A DNA stretch of 64,000 nucleotides from a virus, in IMG/VR virus record IMGVR_UViG_3300036766_000678, positions 1 through 64,000 of that record, one strand, 5' to 3'. Positions 6,976 through 13,173 of this stretch are shown here, piece by piece (position 1 is the first letter of the stretch; the number at the start of each line of letters is the position of its first letter). Made by a program: the position numbers and the translations under genes. The notes under the pieces were generated by a model. It saw only the letters and a list, made by a program, of their open reading frames with translations. It ran no database searches and was not told the origin of the DNA.

Positions 6976-7004
6976 AGTATAACAGAAGTAGGTAAGATTG
7001 TCAA
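6976..7004 (-). promoter_or_regulatory. Sigma-70 type promoter, extended -10, leaderless
   Basis: On the minus strand TTGACA (6999-7004), 17 bp, TATACT (6976-6981), with TGT before the -10 box. The spacer is nearly identical to that of the promoter at 13142-13170. The -35 hexamer contains the TGA stop of the upstream 34-residue gene. Confidence 0.85.
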
Positions 7005-7105
7005 GCCTTTTTCTTCTTCCCTTTGACCTTTACTTTCCCTTCATCCGTTACTTCGACCTCAACGACGACGATTTTCTCTTCAGAACCTTTCTTTTTAAGT
7101 GCCAA
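7001..7105 (-). CDS. Small charged protein, 34 aa, TTG start
   Basis: An AAGGAGG lies upstream of a TTG at 7105; the frame encodes a Lys/Glu/Val-rich peptide ending KGKKKKA. Its TGA stop sits inside the -35 box of the next promoter. The strong ribosome-binding site supports translation despite the 10-nt spacing and rare start. Confidence 0.45.
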   Translation of the reverse strand: MALKKKGSEEKIVVVEVEVTDEGKVKVKGKKKKA

Positions 7106-7125
7106 TTTAGTATGCCTCCTTATTG

Positions 7126-7143
7126 AATGTTAATAAGTGTTAA
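7126..7143 (-). repeat. Tandem TTAACA box, divergent copy
   Basis: Minus strand TTAACACTTATTAACATT: two TTAACA units 10 bp apart, like the boxes at 14503, 17116 and 63455. Here no -35 hexamer follows at the usual 11 nt; instead a strong ribosome-binding site does. It overlaps the stop of the upstream gene. Confidence 0.5.
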
Positions 7144-7343
7144 TTCCATTTAAAGCTTTCCGAATCATATGGTACAATTATTTCATCACCATCTTTGCCT
7201 GTGGCTATCTGTGGGTAATAATTATCACAAACACACGATCCAAGATCCCCCTGACACCACCACAACCTTAAATCTTCGCTACAAGCATGATCCTTAAATG
7301 GGTGCCCACAAAGCTTGCAAGGTATGCTTAGATCGTCTCCCAA
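7140..7343 (-). CDS. Zinc-like head protein without NLEYLE tail, 67 aa
   Basis: The head CKLCGHPFKDHAC is the same CxxCGHxxxxH module seen in the NLEYLE family, followed by a CVC pair at residue 37. The C-terminus, IIVPYDSESFKWN, lacks the tail, so this looks like a family relative that lost or never had it. Overlaps the upstream gene by 16 nt. Confidence 0.65.
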   Translation of the reverse strand: MGDDLSIPCKLCGHPFKDHACSEDLRLWWCQGDLGSCVCDNYYPQIATGKDGDEIIVPYDSESFKWN

Positions 7344-7585
7344 CTTAGTATGTACTCCCTTATCAATTTGTTAAATGCTTTAGGAAATTTGTTAGCTACC
7401 TCAATCAAAGTGGACTTATCCATCTCAAGAGTTTTCTTTTCACCACAAGCTTGGCAAGTTTCCACTACATCCACCAAATTTTGATCTTCGAGAGTATAGA
7501 AAACGTTTGTAATGACAAAGGCATGTTTATCATTAACTGTAAAAAACTTAAATACCTTCTTTGTTCTATTCGGGCATTTGTTCAT
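7328..7585 (-). CDS. Hypothetical protein with CxxC, 85 aa
   Basis: A beta-rich protein with a central CQACGEKK zinc-knuckle-like pair and another cysteine at residue 4. It overlaps both neighbours by 16-20 nt, so it is part of the same operon. Not recognised. Confidence 0.55.
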   Translation of the reverse strand: MNKCPNRTKKVFKFFTVNDKHAFVITNVFYTLEDQNLVDVVETCQACGEKKTLEMDKSTLIEVANKFPKAFNKLIREYILSWETI

Positions 7586-7793
7586 TAGGTTGCTCTGCCT
7601 TAAGAAGATCTACCAGCATTCTATAATTGGATAGCTGGTCATGTCTTTGAAAGAGTTCCTGGTTCAGCAACCACAAAGCTTCTTCGTGCTTATAATGATC
7701 TGGCTGAGCTTGAAGAAATAGAATAGAATACTCCAGCCTATTGGCTGCATGTTCTCTTTCTTTTACTTCGCACTCAATGAGTTCGAGATTCAT
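7566..7793 (-). CDS. Hypothetical helical protein, 75 aa
   Basis: Almost entirely helical with heptad-like leucines (LEYSILFLQAQ...LLNQELFQRH). No cysteine-rich motif and no membrane segment. The ATG overlaps the upstream NLEYLE gene by 20 nt. Confidence 0.55.
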   Translation of the reverse strand: MNLELIECEVKEREHAANRLEYSILFLQAQPDHYKHEEALWLLNQELFQRHDQLSNYRMLVDLLKAEQPNEQMPE

Positions 7794-7983
7794 AAATTGT
7801 TTCTAGATATTTTAAATTGTCTAATTTGAAAGTGTGCCAAGGACCTGAATAAGATTTCATACCTACATATGAATTTACATATTCTTTATAATTATCCTGA
7901 TATATGATTAAACAACTTTTGCACATTTTAGAAGTATGTTCACTTTTAGGACATCCACAATCTTTGCACTCTTGTCTTCTCAA
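7774..7983 (-). CDS. NLEYLE-family protein, TTG start (69 aa)
   Basis: Head CKDCGCPKSEHTSKMCKSC at residues 6-24 gives five cysteines and one histidine; tail DNLKYLETIYESR. The TTG at 7983 follows TAGGAG at good spacing, and a 12-bp hairpin lies just upstream of that site (8003-8038), which could control initiation. Confidence 0.7.
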   Translation of the reverse strand: MRRQECKDCGCPKSEHTSKMCKSCLIIYQDNYKEYVNSYVGMKSYSGPWHTFKLDNLKYLETIYESRTH

Positions 7984-8002
7984 TTTTTCTCCTATAATAG
8001 TC

Positions 8003-8038
8003 GCTGAATGAAAGGGGAGGGAGGTTCTTTCATTCAGC
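8003..8038 (-). promoter_or_regulatory. Strong hairpin with CCUCC-rich loop before a ribosome-binding site
   Basis: GCTGAATGAAAG and CTTTCATTCAGC form a perfect 12-bp stem. The 12-nt loop on the transcript is AACCTCCCTCCC, complementary to Shine-Dalgarno sequences. No U tract follows, so it is not a standard terminator. TAGGAG of the next gene lies about 13 nt downstream. Confidence 0.7.
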
Positions 8039-8046
8039 TAAATTGG

Positions 8047-8337
8047 TTATTTCTTCTTTCTCTTAAGCTTCTTCTTTACAGAAGCTATTTTCTTTTTAAT
8101 TTTTGACAAAAGCTTTGGATTTAACTCTTCCATCTCAGGCTGTTTAGGTATACAAGCCTCGCAATAACACTCAACTTTATCTGGCAAAGGAGAACCATTT
8201 TCATTAAACAGGTGATCATCATTTGAGCACTTAAAATGATCTCCAAGCACAGTTGGTACAGATTCTTTTCCACATAGTGGACAAGGAATCCTTTTCTCAT
8301 ATCCTTTAAAATCAAGAAGTTCTTTATAAGCGTCCAT
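8047..8337 (-). CDS. Multi-CxxC zinc-ribbon-like protein, 96 aa
   Basis: CPLCGKES (residues 19-26), a C near 37 and CYCEAC (57-62) give at least six cysteines, enough for one or two zinc sites. The C-terminal 25 residues are very basic (KIKKKIASVKKKLKRKKK), suggesting nucleic-acid or membrane contact. Unknown family. Confidence 0.6.
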   Translation of the reverse strand: MDAYKELLDFKGYEKRIPCPLCGKESVPTVLGDHFKCSNDDHLFNENGSPLPDKVECYCEACIPKQPEMEELNPKLLSKIKKKIASVKKKLKRKKK

Positions 8338-8339
8338 TG

Positions 8340-8522
8340 CTATTCCTCTACAACCTCTTCATACTCTGCTGCTTCTTTAGCAGCATCTCTTGCTGCCTTA
8401 CGAGCCTTGCGTAATTTACGACCAGCTTCTTTATTTGTAAGAAAAATCTTCGTGCGCGACCCCTTACGAGATTTTCTACTTTTAGTATCTGCTTTCTTTG
8501 GATATGCAATATATTTTGGCAT
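8340..8522 (-). CDS. Highly basic protein, 60 aa
   Basis: Lys/Arg/Ala-rich with an acidic tip (EYEEVVEE), like small histone-like or ribosome-associated proteins. The composition suggests nucleic-acid binding; there is no defined domain. The spacing of 2 nt to both neighbours places it in the same operon. Confidence 0.55.
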   Translation of the reverse strand: MPKYIAYPKKADTKSRKSRKGSRTKIFLTNKEAGRKLRKARKAARDAAKEAAEYEEVVEE

Positions 8523-8523
8523 T

Positions 8524-8820
8524 TTAATTTCTCCCTTTTCTTATTTTCTTTGGCACACTTCTAATAAAATCTGGCAAATGCTCTGACGGCTTTAAACATG
8601 CACAATCTTCGCTAAAGAAAACAGGCCATTTTCCTGCCCCAACAGAATTACGGACTTTATTCATATATCCACAAGTGCATATAAGTGCATCATTGCCCCA
8701 GATACTTTTTAACTGATTAACACAAGGGCAAGTACAATACATATTTTGACAATCACGAAACATGTGTGAATTCAAAGGAAGTTTCTTGCAGTTATTACAA
8801 GTAATATTAGGTGTTACCAT
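8524..8820 (-). CDS. Cys-rich protein, 98 aa
   Basis: At least nine cysteines in pairs: CNNCKK, CQNMYCTCPC, CTCGY and CACLK. This should hold two or more zinc ions. It lacks the GH-head and the NLEYLE tail. Its ATG overlaps the stop of the upstream gene (ATGGTAA). Confidence 0.6.
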   Translation of the reverse strand: MVTPNITCNNCKKLPLNSHMFRDCQNMYCTCPCVNQLKSIWGNDALICTCGYMNKVRNSVGAGKWPVFFSEDCACLKPSEHLPDFIRSVPKKIRKGRN

Positions 8821-8981
8821 TTGACTTCCTTTAAAGGAAGAATGTAAAGTTCATAAGGTCTTAGTTTGTTTTTACCTTTTACCACTTTGATTCCTTTAGC
8901 TAATCCCACACCAACAACATTCTCACCAAATTTCTTGGCTTTTTGTTTTGTCTTAAATATGTCATGCAAAATCCATGTCAT
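8814..8981 (-). CDS. Hypothetical protein, 55 aa
   Basis: Starts at the ATG at 8981 directly after the upstream stop and contains a helical start (IFKTKQKAKKFGENVV) then a strand-rich end. The first part resembles the short 'modify/transport of residues' segment of many small phage proteins but no family is clear. Confidence 0.5.
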   Translation of the reverse strand: MTWILHDIFKTKQKAKKFGENVVGVGLAKGIKVVKGKNKLRPYELYILPLKEVKW

Positions 8982-8982
8982 A

Positions 8983-9162
8983 TTATCTTACCGAATGTTC
9001 CTTAATATGAGAAATAATCTTTCTTGAATATTTTTCCACATCTGGAACTTTTCCTTTAAAAGCCTCATTAACAGATTCTTTGACCAATTTCATAAGGATA
9101 AGAGATATATCAGCTTCAATAATATCTCTATCCAACTTCTTCAACTTCAAGTCGTCATCCAT
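8983..9162 (-). CDS. Hypothetical helical protein, 59 aa
   Basis: Charged, all-helical by composition (MDDDLKLKKLDRDIIEADISL...). It fits exactly between neighbours and overlaps the upstream zinc-finger gene's end region by a few bases only. Unknown. Confidence 0.5.
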   Translation of the reverse strand: MDDDLKLKKLDRDIIEADISLILMKLVKESVNEAFKGKVPDVEKYSRKIISHIKEHSVR

Positions 9163-9163
9163 T

Positions 9164-9340
9164 TTATTCTTCCCAAAGTTTTTCAGGTTTCATATCTATA
9201 GCCATTCCAAAATATTGCCAATGCTTTTTGGGATCTTTTAAATTATGTTGTACTTCTAAATGTACACCATAAGCTGGCATAGAAACAAAAGCAAACTCTT
9301 TAGGACATAAAGGACATTTAAATGTTTTATATTTTCTCAT
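9164..9340 (-). CDS. C2H2 zinc-finger protein, 58 aa
   Basis: CPLCPKEFAFVSMPAYGVH then LEVQH forms a classical Cys2His2 finger pattern (CxxC, 14 residues, Hx4H). The rest contains two aromatic patches. Such single fingers often bind DNA or protein; the target is unknown. It starts just after the MoxR-like gene ends. Confidence 0.6.
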   Translation of the reverse strand: MRKYKTFKCPLCPKEFAFVSMPAYGVHLEVQHNLKDPKKHWQYFGMAIDMKPEKLWEE

Positions 9341-9342
9341 TG

Positions 9343-10389
9343 TTATTTCTTCCCTTCTTTAGATTCCTTCATAGAACGTCCTACAGCCTCAGTAATCCGA
9401 TCATCCTTGCCTAGTTCACTTACAATCTCAGGAGGAAGGTTATGAGCAAACATGGCTTGCATATCAGCCGAAAGGTCAAGCAAGAAGTCTTTCACATTCT
9501 CCAGTTGTTTCTTACCAAGCTTCTTTGTCTGTTCAATAAGGCTGATAAGCTCTTTGATTGTTACATACATAGCATCCTGCTGAGTTTTTTGCTTAAGGAC
9601 ACGTTCACGTACAGATTCATAATCCTTAAGTACTGCTTCCCCATTGACAGGACGTTCATAGTGCTCATCTAGATACTTTCGGAAGGCAGCAGCGGCTTCT
9701 TTGCCCACAATACCTGCAATGATTTCAAATTCTAAGTCTTTGGGGATAACATTATGCCTTTTTAGTAAAGTAAGTGTGTCCCCCCATCCAGCAGGAGTAC
9801 GAATAACTGGGAAATCAAAAGTCTCTGGAACAAATAACATATCCTTATGTGTTCCAATAAAACCAACAATGTCAGAAGGAATATTTCCCTCTTTAAGAGC
9901 CCAGTCAATCCAACTGTCTGTATGTGGCTCGACCATAATAACGGAGCATCGTCGAACGAGAGCACGATCAAGAGTTTCGACCTGATACTCACCATTGTCT
10001 GGATTCATAGCCAAAACAATAGTCCACCCTGCTGGTAAAGTATGGGTATGAAGCTTACGATCCCAAATTAATTGAAAAATACATTGACGGATATCATTAG
10101 GAGCCCTATTCAATTCTTCAAGACAAAGAATTCCCTTAGTTCCCTCTTTAGGCCACCATTCTGGAATTGCCCATCGTGTTACATTCCCGTCACGATAAGG
10201 ATTGCCAATTACATCCCCTGGTTCCTGTGTAGCTAAACGCAAATCAATAAATCCCACATCCAATTCTTTTGTAAGTTGCTTTTCTATCGCAGATTTTCCA
10301 ATTCCAGTAGGACCAATGATAGCTACCGTAACTGGAACTTGTTTTTCCACGATTCCCCGAATGTATCTTTTGGCATCTTGGATGTGCAT
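9343..10389 (-). CDS. MoxR-type AAA+ ATPase
   Basis: A 348-residue AAA+ ATPase. Walker A GPTGIGKS is at residues 26-33, Walker B is ILCLEELNRAP near 92-102, and an Asn sensor is in LAMNPDN. The DRALVRRCS segment supplies the arginine finger region. MoxR ATPases act as chaperones with von Willebrand A partner proteins, and the next upstream gene is exactly such a partner, so the two should work together, perhaps to remodel a metal-containing or replication complex (inference). It has its own promoter at 10426-10454. Confidence 0.85.
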   Translation of the reverse strand: MHIQDAKRYIRGIVEKQVPVTVAIIGPTGIGKSAIEKQLTKELDVGFIDLRLATQEPGDVIGNPYRDGNVTRWAIPEWWPKEGTKGILCLEELNRAPNDIRQCIFQLIWDRKLHTHTLPAGWTIVLAMNPDNGEYQVETLDRALVRRCSVIMVEPHTDSWIDWALKEGNIPSDIVGFIGTHKDMLFVPETFDFPVIRTPAGWGDTLTLLKRHNVIPKDLEFEIIAGIVGKEAAAAFRKYLDEHYERPVNGEAVLKDYESVRERVLKQKTQQDAMYVTIKELISLIEQTKKLGKKQLENVKDFLLDLSADMQAMFAHNLPPEIVSELGKDDRITEAVGRSMKESKEGKK

Positions 10390-10425
10390 TTTACTTTCTC
10401 CCTTTCATTTTATTCCTACAATTTA

Positions 10426-10454
10426 AATATAGCATAAGTTTATCTACTTGTCAA
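10426..10454 (-). promoter_or_regulatory. Sigma-70 type promoter, TTGACA-17-TATATT
   Basis: -35 TTGACA at 10449-10454 and -10 TATATT at 10426-10431, with TG two bases before the -10. It lies inside the last codons of the VWA gene and allows the MoxR gene to be made separately from the upstream operon. Confidence 0.7.
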
Positions 10455-11717
10455 GAGTTTTTTCTTGTCTGGGTTCTTAACCAAAGATATTACCCAACCA
10501 AAAGGAAGCTTCATATTATGATCTGTAGTAGAAACCCAAATAACTGGATATGGGGGTTTCTTACAACTTTCAGCATCTCCATAAAGATCCGTAAAATATA
10601 AAAGCAAATCACAAGGTAATTTTTTATTTTTAATATGTTCAAATACGGGTTTAAAACTTGTTCCTCCTCTACCTTTAAATTTAGTGTCGAGCTTACCATA
10701 CTTATTAAGCTTATATTCCTTTTGCACTTCTGCGTCACATTCTAAAATCGTTATCGTCCCCTTATAGCACGATTGTATCGAACGCATTTCTGCAATAAAA
10801 GCTTGAAAATCTTCTTCCCCAATACTACCACTAGTATCTACTGCAATTATAATTTGAATCATTCTCTCGGATACTCTTCCTTTTTGTTCTTCTCCAAATC
10901 GTCTATTAGGTCTCTTCCAACTTCGTTTACTGCCACTCTTAATTGAAGCAGCAATAAATTTCTTAAGAAGCACTTTCCAACTTATCGTCGGGGGTTTTAA
11001 CCATTCGTTAATAGCTTCTTCCATTCCAGCGGGAAGATGACCTTGTTGCTTATTAGTTTGATCTACAGCCTCTTTAATAGCTTGCCTGATCACTTCTTTG
11101 GCCAATTCTGGAATATCCCCACCATCAGATTCTGAATTAGGCTTGTTATCGCAAATGGCTTTCACTTTAAATTTGCCGATCCTTTTACCATTGGGATCTT
11201 TGATTATCACTTCAAAGTTGCCTTCCCCATCAGACTTAATTTCCATCTTGTTAGAATGTTTATTGATTTCTTTGTAATAGTTCTCAGAGGTGTCATCAGG
11301 TTTTAGATTTAACTTAATACCCTTGGCTGCAAATTCTTTGGTAATGCTATCAACTGTGCAAGCACCTTTCGGAAGGTGTTGAATATCTTTATTGGCGTTC
11401 ATGTCACAACTAATGTTAGCTAGTATGGGATTTTCCTTATATTCATCCTTCATTCTAGTGCAATGCCCTAACACCAAATGATGCATTTCATGGGTTAATA
11501 CTGCCCCTGCTTCATCGAGAGTAAGAGTCTCTAAAAATTTGGGATTATAATAAAATTCTATTCTTCCATTCTTAATAGCTACAGCTTCAGTAGGGATTTG
11601 TTTAGCAAGGTTTCCAGTACACTCTATTTTACGCATTTGTGATAACAAAGAGGCGTAAAAAACATTAGTTTGAAGCAAACGAATACAAAGTTTCTCCATT
11701 GTTGATAATACACTCAT
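10440..11717 (-). CDS. VWA protein with N-terminal metallopeptidase-like domain (DUF2201 type)
   Basis: The 425-residue product has an N-terminal zinc peptidase-like domain with HEMHH at residues 76-80 and a further His at LVLGH (85), then a middle basic linker, then a von Willebrand A domain whose MIDAS motif DTSGS is at 294-298. This order (putative metallopeptidase then VWA) matches DUF2201/COG3864 proteins, which are coded beside MoxR ATPases. Partner of the ATPase at 9343-10389 is therefore likely. Whether the HExxH part cleaves protein is not known. Confidence 0.8.
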   Translation of the reverse strand: MSVLSTMEKLCIRLLQTNVFYASLLSQMRKIECTGNLAKQIPTEAVAIKNGRIEFYYNPKFLETLTLDEAGAVLTHEMHHLVLGHCTRMKDEYKENPILANISCDMNANKDIQHLPKGACTVDSITKEFAAKGIKLNLKPDDTSENYYKEINKHSNKMEIKSDGEGNFEVIIKDPNGKRIGKFKVKAICDNKPNSESDGGDIPELAKEVIRQAIKEAVDQTNKQQGHLPAGMEEAINEWLKPPTISWKVLLKKFIAASIKSGSKRSWKRPNRRFGEEQKGRVSERMIQIIIAVDTSGSIGEEDFQAFIAEMRSIQSCYKGTITILECDAEVQKEYKLNKYGKLDTKFKGRGGTSFKPVFEHIKNKKLPCDLLLYFTDLYGDAESCKKPPYPVIWVSTTDHNMKLPFGWVISLVKNPDKKKLLTSR

Positions 11718-11719
11718 AT

Positions 11720-11812
11720 CTATTCCTCGCCCCCAATAATAAACTCTTCGGCCTCTTCTTTAGATTCCTGCCAATCAAAATAATGTTCTTGTAAAATAAG
11801 ACTATTAGGCAT
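11720..11812 (-). CDS. Small acidic protein, 30 aa
   Basis: A short frame (MPNSLILQEHYFDWQE...) that overlaps the upstream stop by 8 nt and ends 3 nt before the VWA gene. The composition is acidic. Support is only from position and compact coupling. Confidence 0.4.
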   Translation of the reverse strand: MPNSLILQEHYFDWQESKEEAEEFIIGGEE

Positions 11813-12023
11813 CTTCATATGCTTTTTCACTGAGTGCATCTACCATAGCCTGAGTCAAGCAGGTTCCATTATGCTCTTTGCAAGAACATTCGTATTCAAA
11901 CTTCTTACCATTTATTGAAACAAATTTTTTACCTTCTGGACAACATCGTTCATGAATGAGAATACCATTTAAAGTATCCCATTCACAAGAAGGGCAACCC
12001 ACATTATTATTAATTTTTGGCAT
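11805..12023 (-). CDS. CxSCxWDT-type Cys-rich protein, 72 aa
   Basis: CPSCEWDTLNGILIHERCC closely resembles CDSCDWDTIEGKKGKIIIHEKCC in the gene at 16750-17070, so the two are paralogues. CSC and another Cys follow. The ATG at 12023 has GGTGGAGG at ideal spacing; a frame from 12038 is less likely. Probably zinc-binding; role unknown. Confidence 0.6.
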   Translation of the reverse strand: MPKINNNVGCPSCEWDTLNGILIHERCCPEGKKFVSINGKKFEYECSCKEHNGTCLTQAMVDALSEKAYEDA

Positions 12024-12024
12024 A

Positions 12025-12174
12025 TTAGCCTCCACCATGTTCTTCAGCTTCTAGAAATTCTTTGCCACAACTTTGGCACTTAAACACACTGTGTCCATGC
12101 TCACAACGATCAAATTGAACATTGTGAGTAGCGCAGCAGCCACCTACCATTAAGTCTAGCTCATCCATATACAT
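12025..12174 (-). CDS. Zinc-ribbon-like protein, 49 aa
   Basis: CCATH, CEHGH and CQSCGKEF give a likely zinc site in a 49-residue chain. The ATG at 12174 has GGAGAGGAT upstream. It ends in the ribosome-binding site of the next gene, so the pair is coupled. Confidence 0.5.
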   Translation of the reverse strand: MYMDELDLMVGGCCATHNVQFDRCEHGHSVFKCQSCGKEFLEAEEHGGG

Positions 12175-12190
12175 TATCCTCTCCGTTCAT

Positions 12191-12313
12191 TTATAATTTT
12201 TCTAAACAATCATCACAACGTTGCTGCATATGTTCTTCTTTACAAATTCTTCCCCAACAAGTATACTTACCTTTGCAATTGTAACAAGAATGTGCATGGG
12301 ACTTCTTTTTCAT
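12191..12313 (-). CDS. Cys/His-rich mini-protein, 40 aa
   Basis: MKKKSHAHSCYNCKGKYTCWGR then CDDC: six cysteines and several histidines in 40 residues. It starts one base inside the stop of the SprT gene. Probably a small zinc protein, perhaps linked to the SprT-like gene upstream. Confidence 0.5.
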   Translation of the reverse strand: MKKKSHAHSCYNCKGKYTCWGRICKEEHMQQRCDDCLEKL

Positions 12314-12771
12314 TATACCCTCTCCAAAACAAGTTGGCCCTGAGATTTTTCTTTACCACAAGTCTTACACCACATTCTATTTAAATTATATAAATACATT
12401 TTAGATACTCTATAAAGATTCCAAGTATACAAACAACTACGGCACATAACAACTGCTTTCGGGGTAGCTTTAATAACTATAGTTCCGCACCTTTCACCGC
12501 TATGTCCAAGCTCAATAGCTTTAGTTCTCCATACTTCATCGTGCCCATGCTGTCCACCAACTAAAGCGTGGGCAATTTCATGAATGACTGTTAAACGAAC
12601 TTTCTCTTCATCATTAACCTCTGTAGCATGTCGGCCAAGAGAGATAGTCTTAATCCTATGTTGGCAATATCCAAGACGAGTCAAAGAGCGATCAAACTTA
12701 AAATGCCAATCATGAAGTCCATGAAAGTTCATGGCATCTCTGGCCATCATTGCTGCTTTGTTGAGATCCAT
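12313..12771 (-). CDS. SprT-like metalloprotease
   Basis: A SprT/Spartan-family zinc protease of 152 aa. The active site is HEIAH at residues 64-68 with the third zinc ligand probably in HGHDEVW (75-81). The C-terminal part carries two CxxC pairs (CRSC and CKTC), the zinc ribbon usual in SprT proteins. Spartan-type proteases cleave DNA-protein crosslinks, which would suit a phage with intense replication; the assignment to crosslink repair is by family, not shown here. Confidence 0.85.
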   Translation of the reverse strand: MDLNKAAMMARDAMNFHGLHDWHFKFDRSLTRLGYCQHRIKTISLGRHATEVNDEEKVRLTVIHEIAHALVGGQHGHDEVWRTKAIELGHSGERCGTIVIKATPKAVVMCRSCLYTWNLYRVSKMYLYNLNRMWCKTCGKEKSQGQLVLERV

Positions 12772-12774
12772 TAT

Positions 12775-12960
12775 TTATCCTCGTTGTATCATTTGCCACA
12801 ATCGTTTATCAACACATATTTTATGAATAAATTGTTGGTCATAATCTTCTTTCCAAAAACAAAGAATAACCCAATTTTTTTGCATTAGCGAACTTGACTT
12901 GTAATCAGAAAATTGTCTAAGAACAAATTTTAATTTCTCTTTTGTATCTGCTATGTTCAT
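12775..12960 (-). CDS. Hypothetical protein, 61 aa
   Basis: Product from the ATG at 12960: MNIADTKEKLKFVLRQ... with a helical start and aromatic middle (NWVILCFWKEDYD). It starts two bases after the stop of the upstream gene. A frame extending to 13005 would overlap that gene. Unknown. Confidence 0.5.
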   Translation of the reverse strand: MNIADTKEKLKFVLRQFSDYKSSSLMQKNWVILCFWKEDYDQQFIHKICVDKRLWQMIQRG

Positions 12961-12962
12961 AT

Positions 12963-13121
12963 TTAATTTATACTTACCGTAATATAAATGCCACAATAAA
13001 TACACTCTGAATTTGAATTATCTCTATCTCCATATAATTCAAAAACATGATTCATTACCCCACAAGCTATTCTTTCATAATTTACTGGTGCTAATCTGGT
13101 ATAGTCACTTGGTATATTCAT
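12963..13121 (-). CDS. Small protein with CxxC, 52 aa
   Basis: The promoter at 13142-13170 should start the mRNA near 13136, giving a 15-nt leader that holds GGAGG before the ATG at 13121; a nearer ATG at 13136 would instead be leaderless. The product (MNIPSDYTRLAPVNYERIACG...) has a CIYC pair near the end. Unknown. Confidence 0.5.
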   Translation of the reverse strand: MNIPSDYTRLAPVNYERIACGVMNHVFELYGDRDNSNSECIYCGIYITVSIN

Positions 13122-13141
13122 ATTAATTTCCTCCATAATTA

Positions 13142-13170
13142 AGTATAGCAGAAGTAGGTAAGAATTACAA
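13142..13170 (-). promoter_or_regulatory. Sigma-70 type promoter, TTGTAA-17-TATACT
   Basis: -10 TATACT at 13142-13147 with TGC before it, -35 TTGTAA at 13165-13170. Fifteen bases of the spacer match the promoter at 6976-7004, so the two are likely copies. Confidence 0.75.
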
Positions 13171-13173
13171 GGG

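Noticed and set aside
9701-9985. Plus-strand open frame of 94 codons inside the MoxR gene
   Set aside because: It mirrors the coding strand of a clear AAA+ ATPase, has no ribosome-binding site and no recognisable product.
10405-10425. Five-codon frame (MKGRK) in the leader of the MoxR gene
   Set aside because: Could be a leader peptide, but nothing but its position before the RBS supports it.
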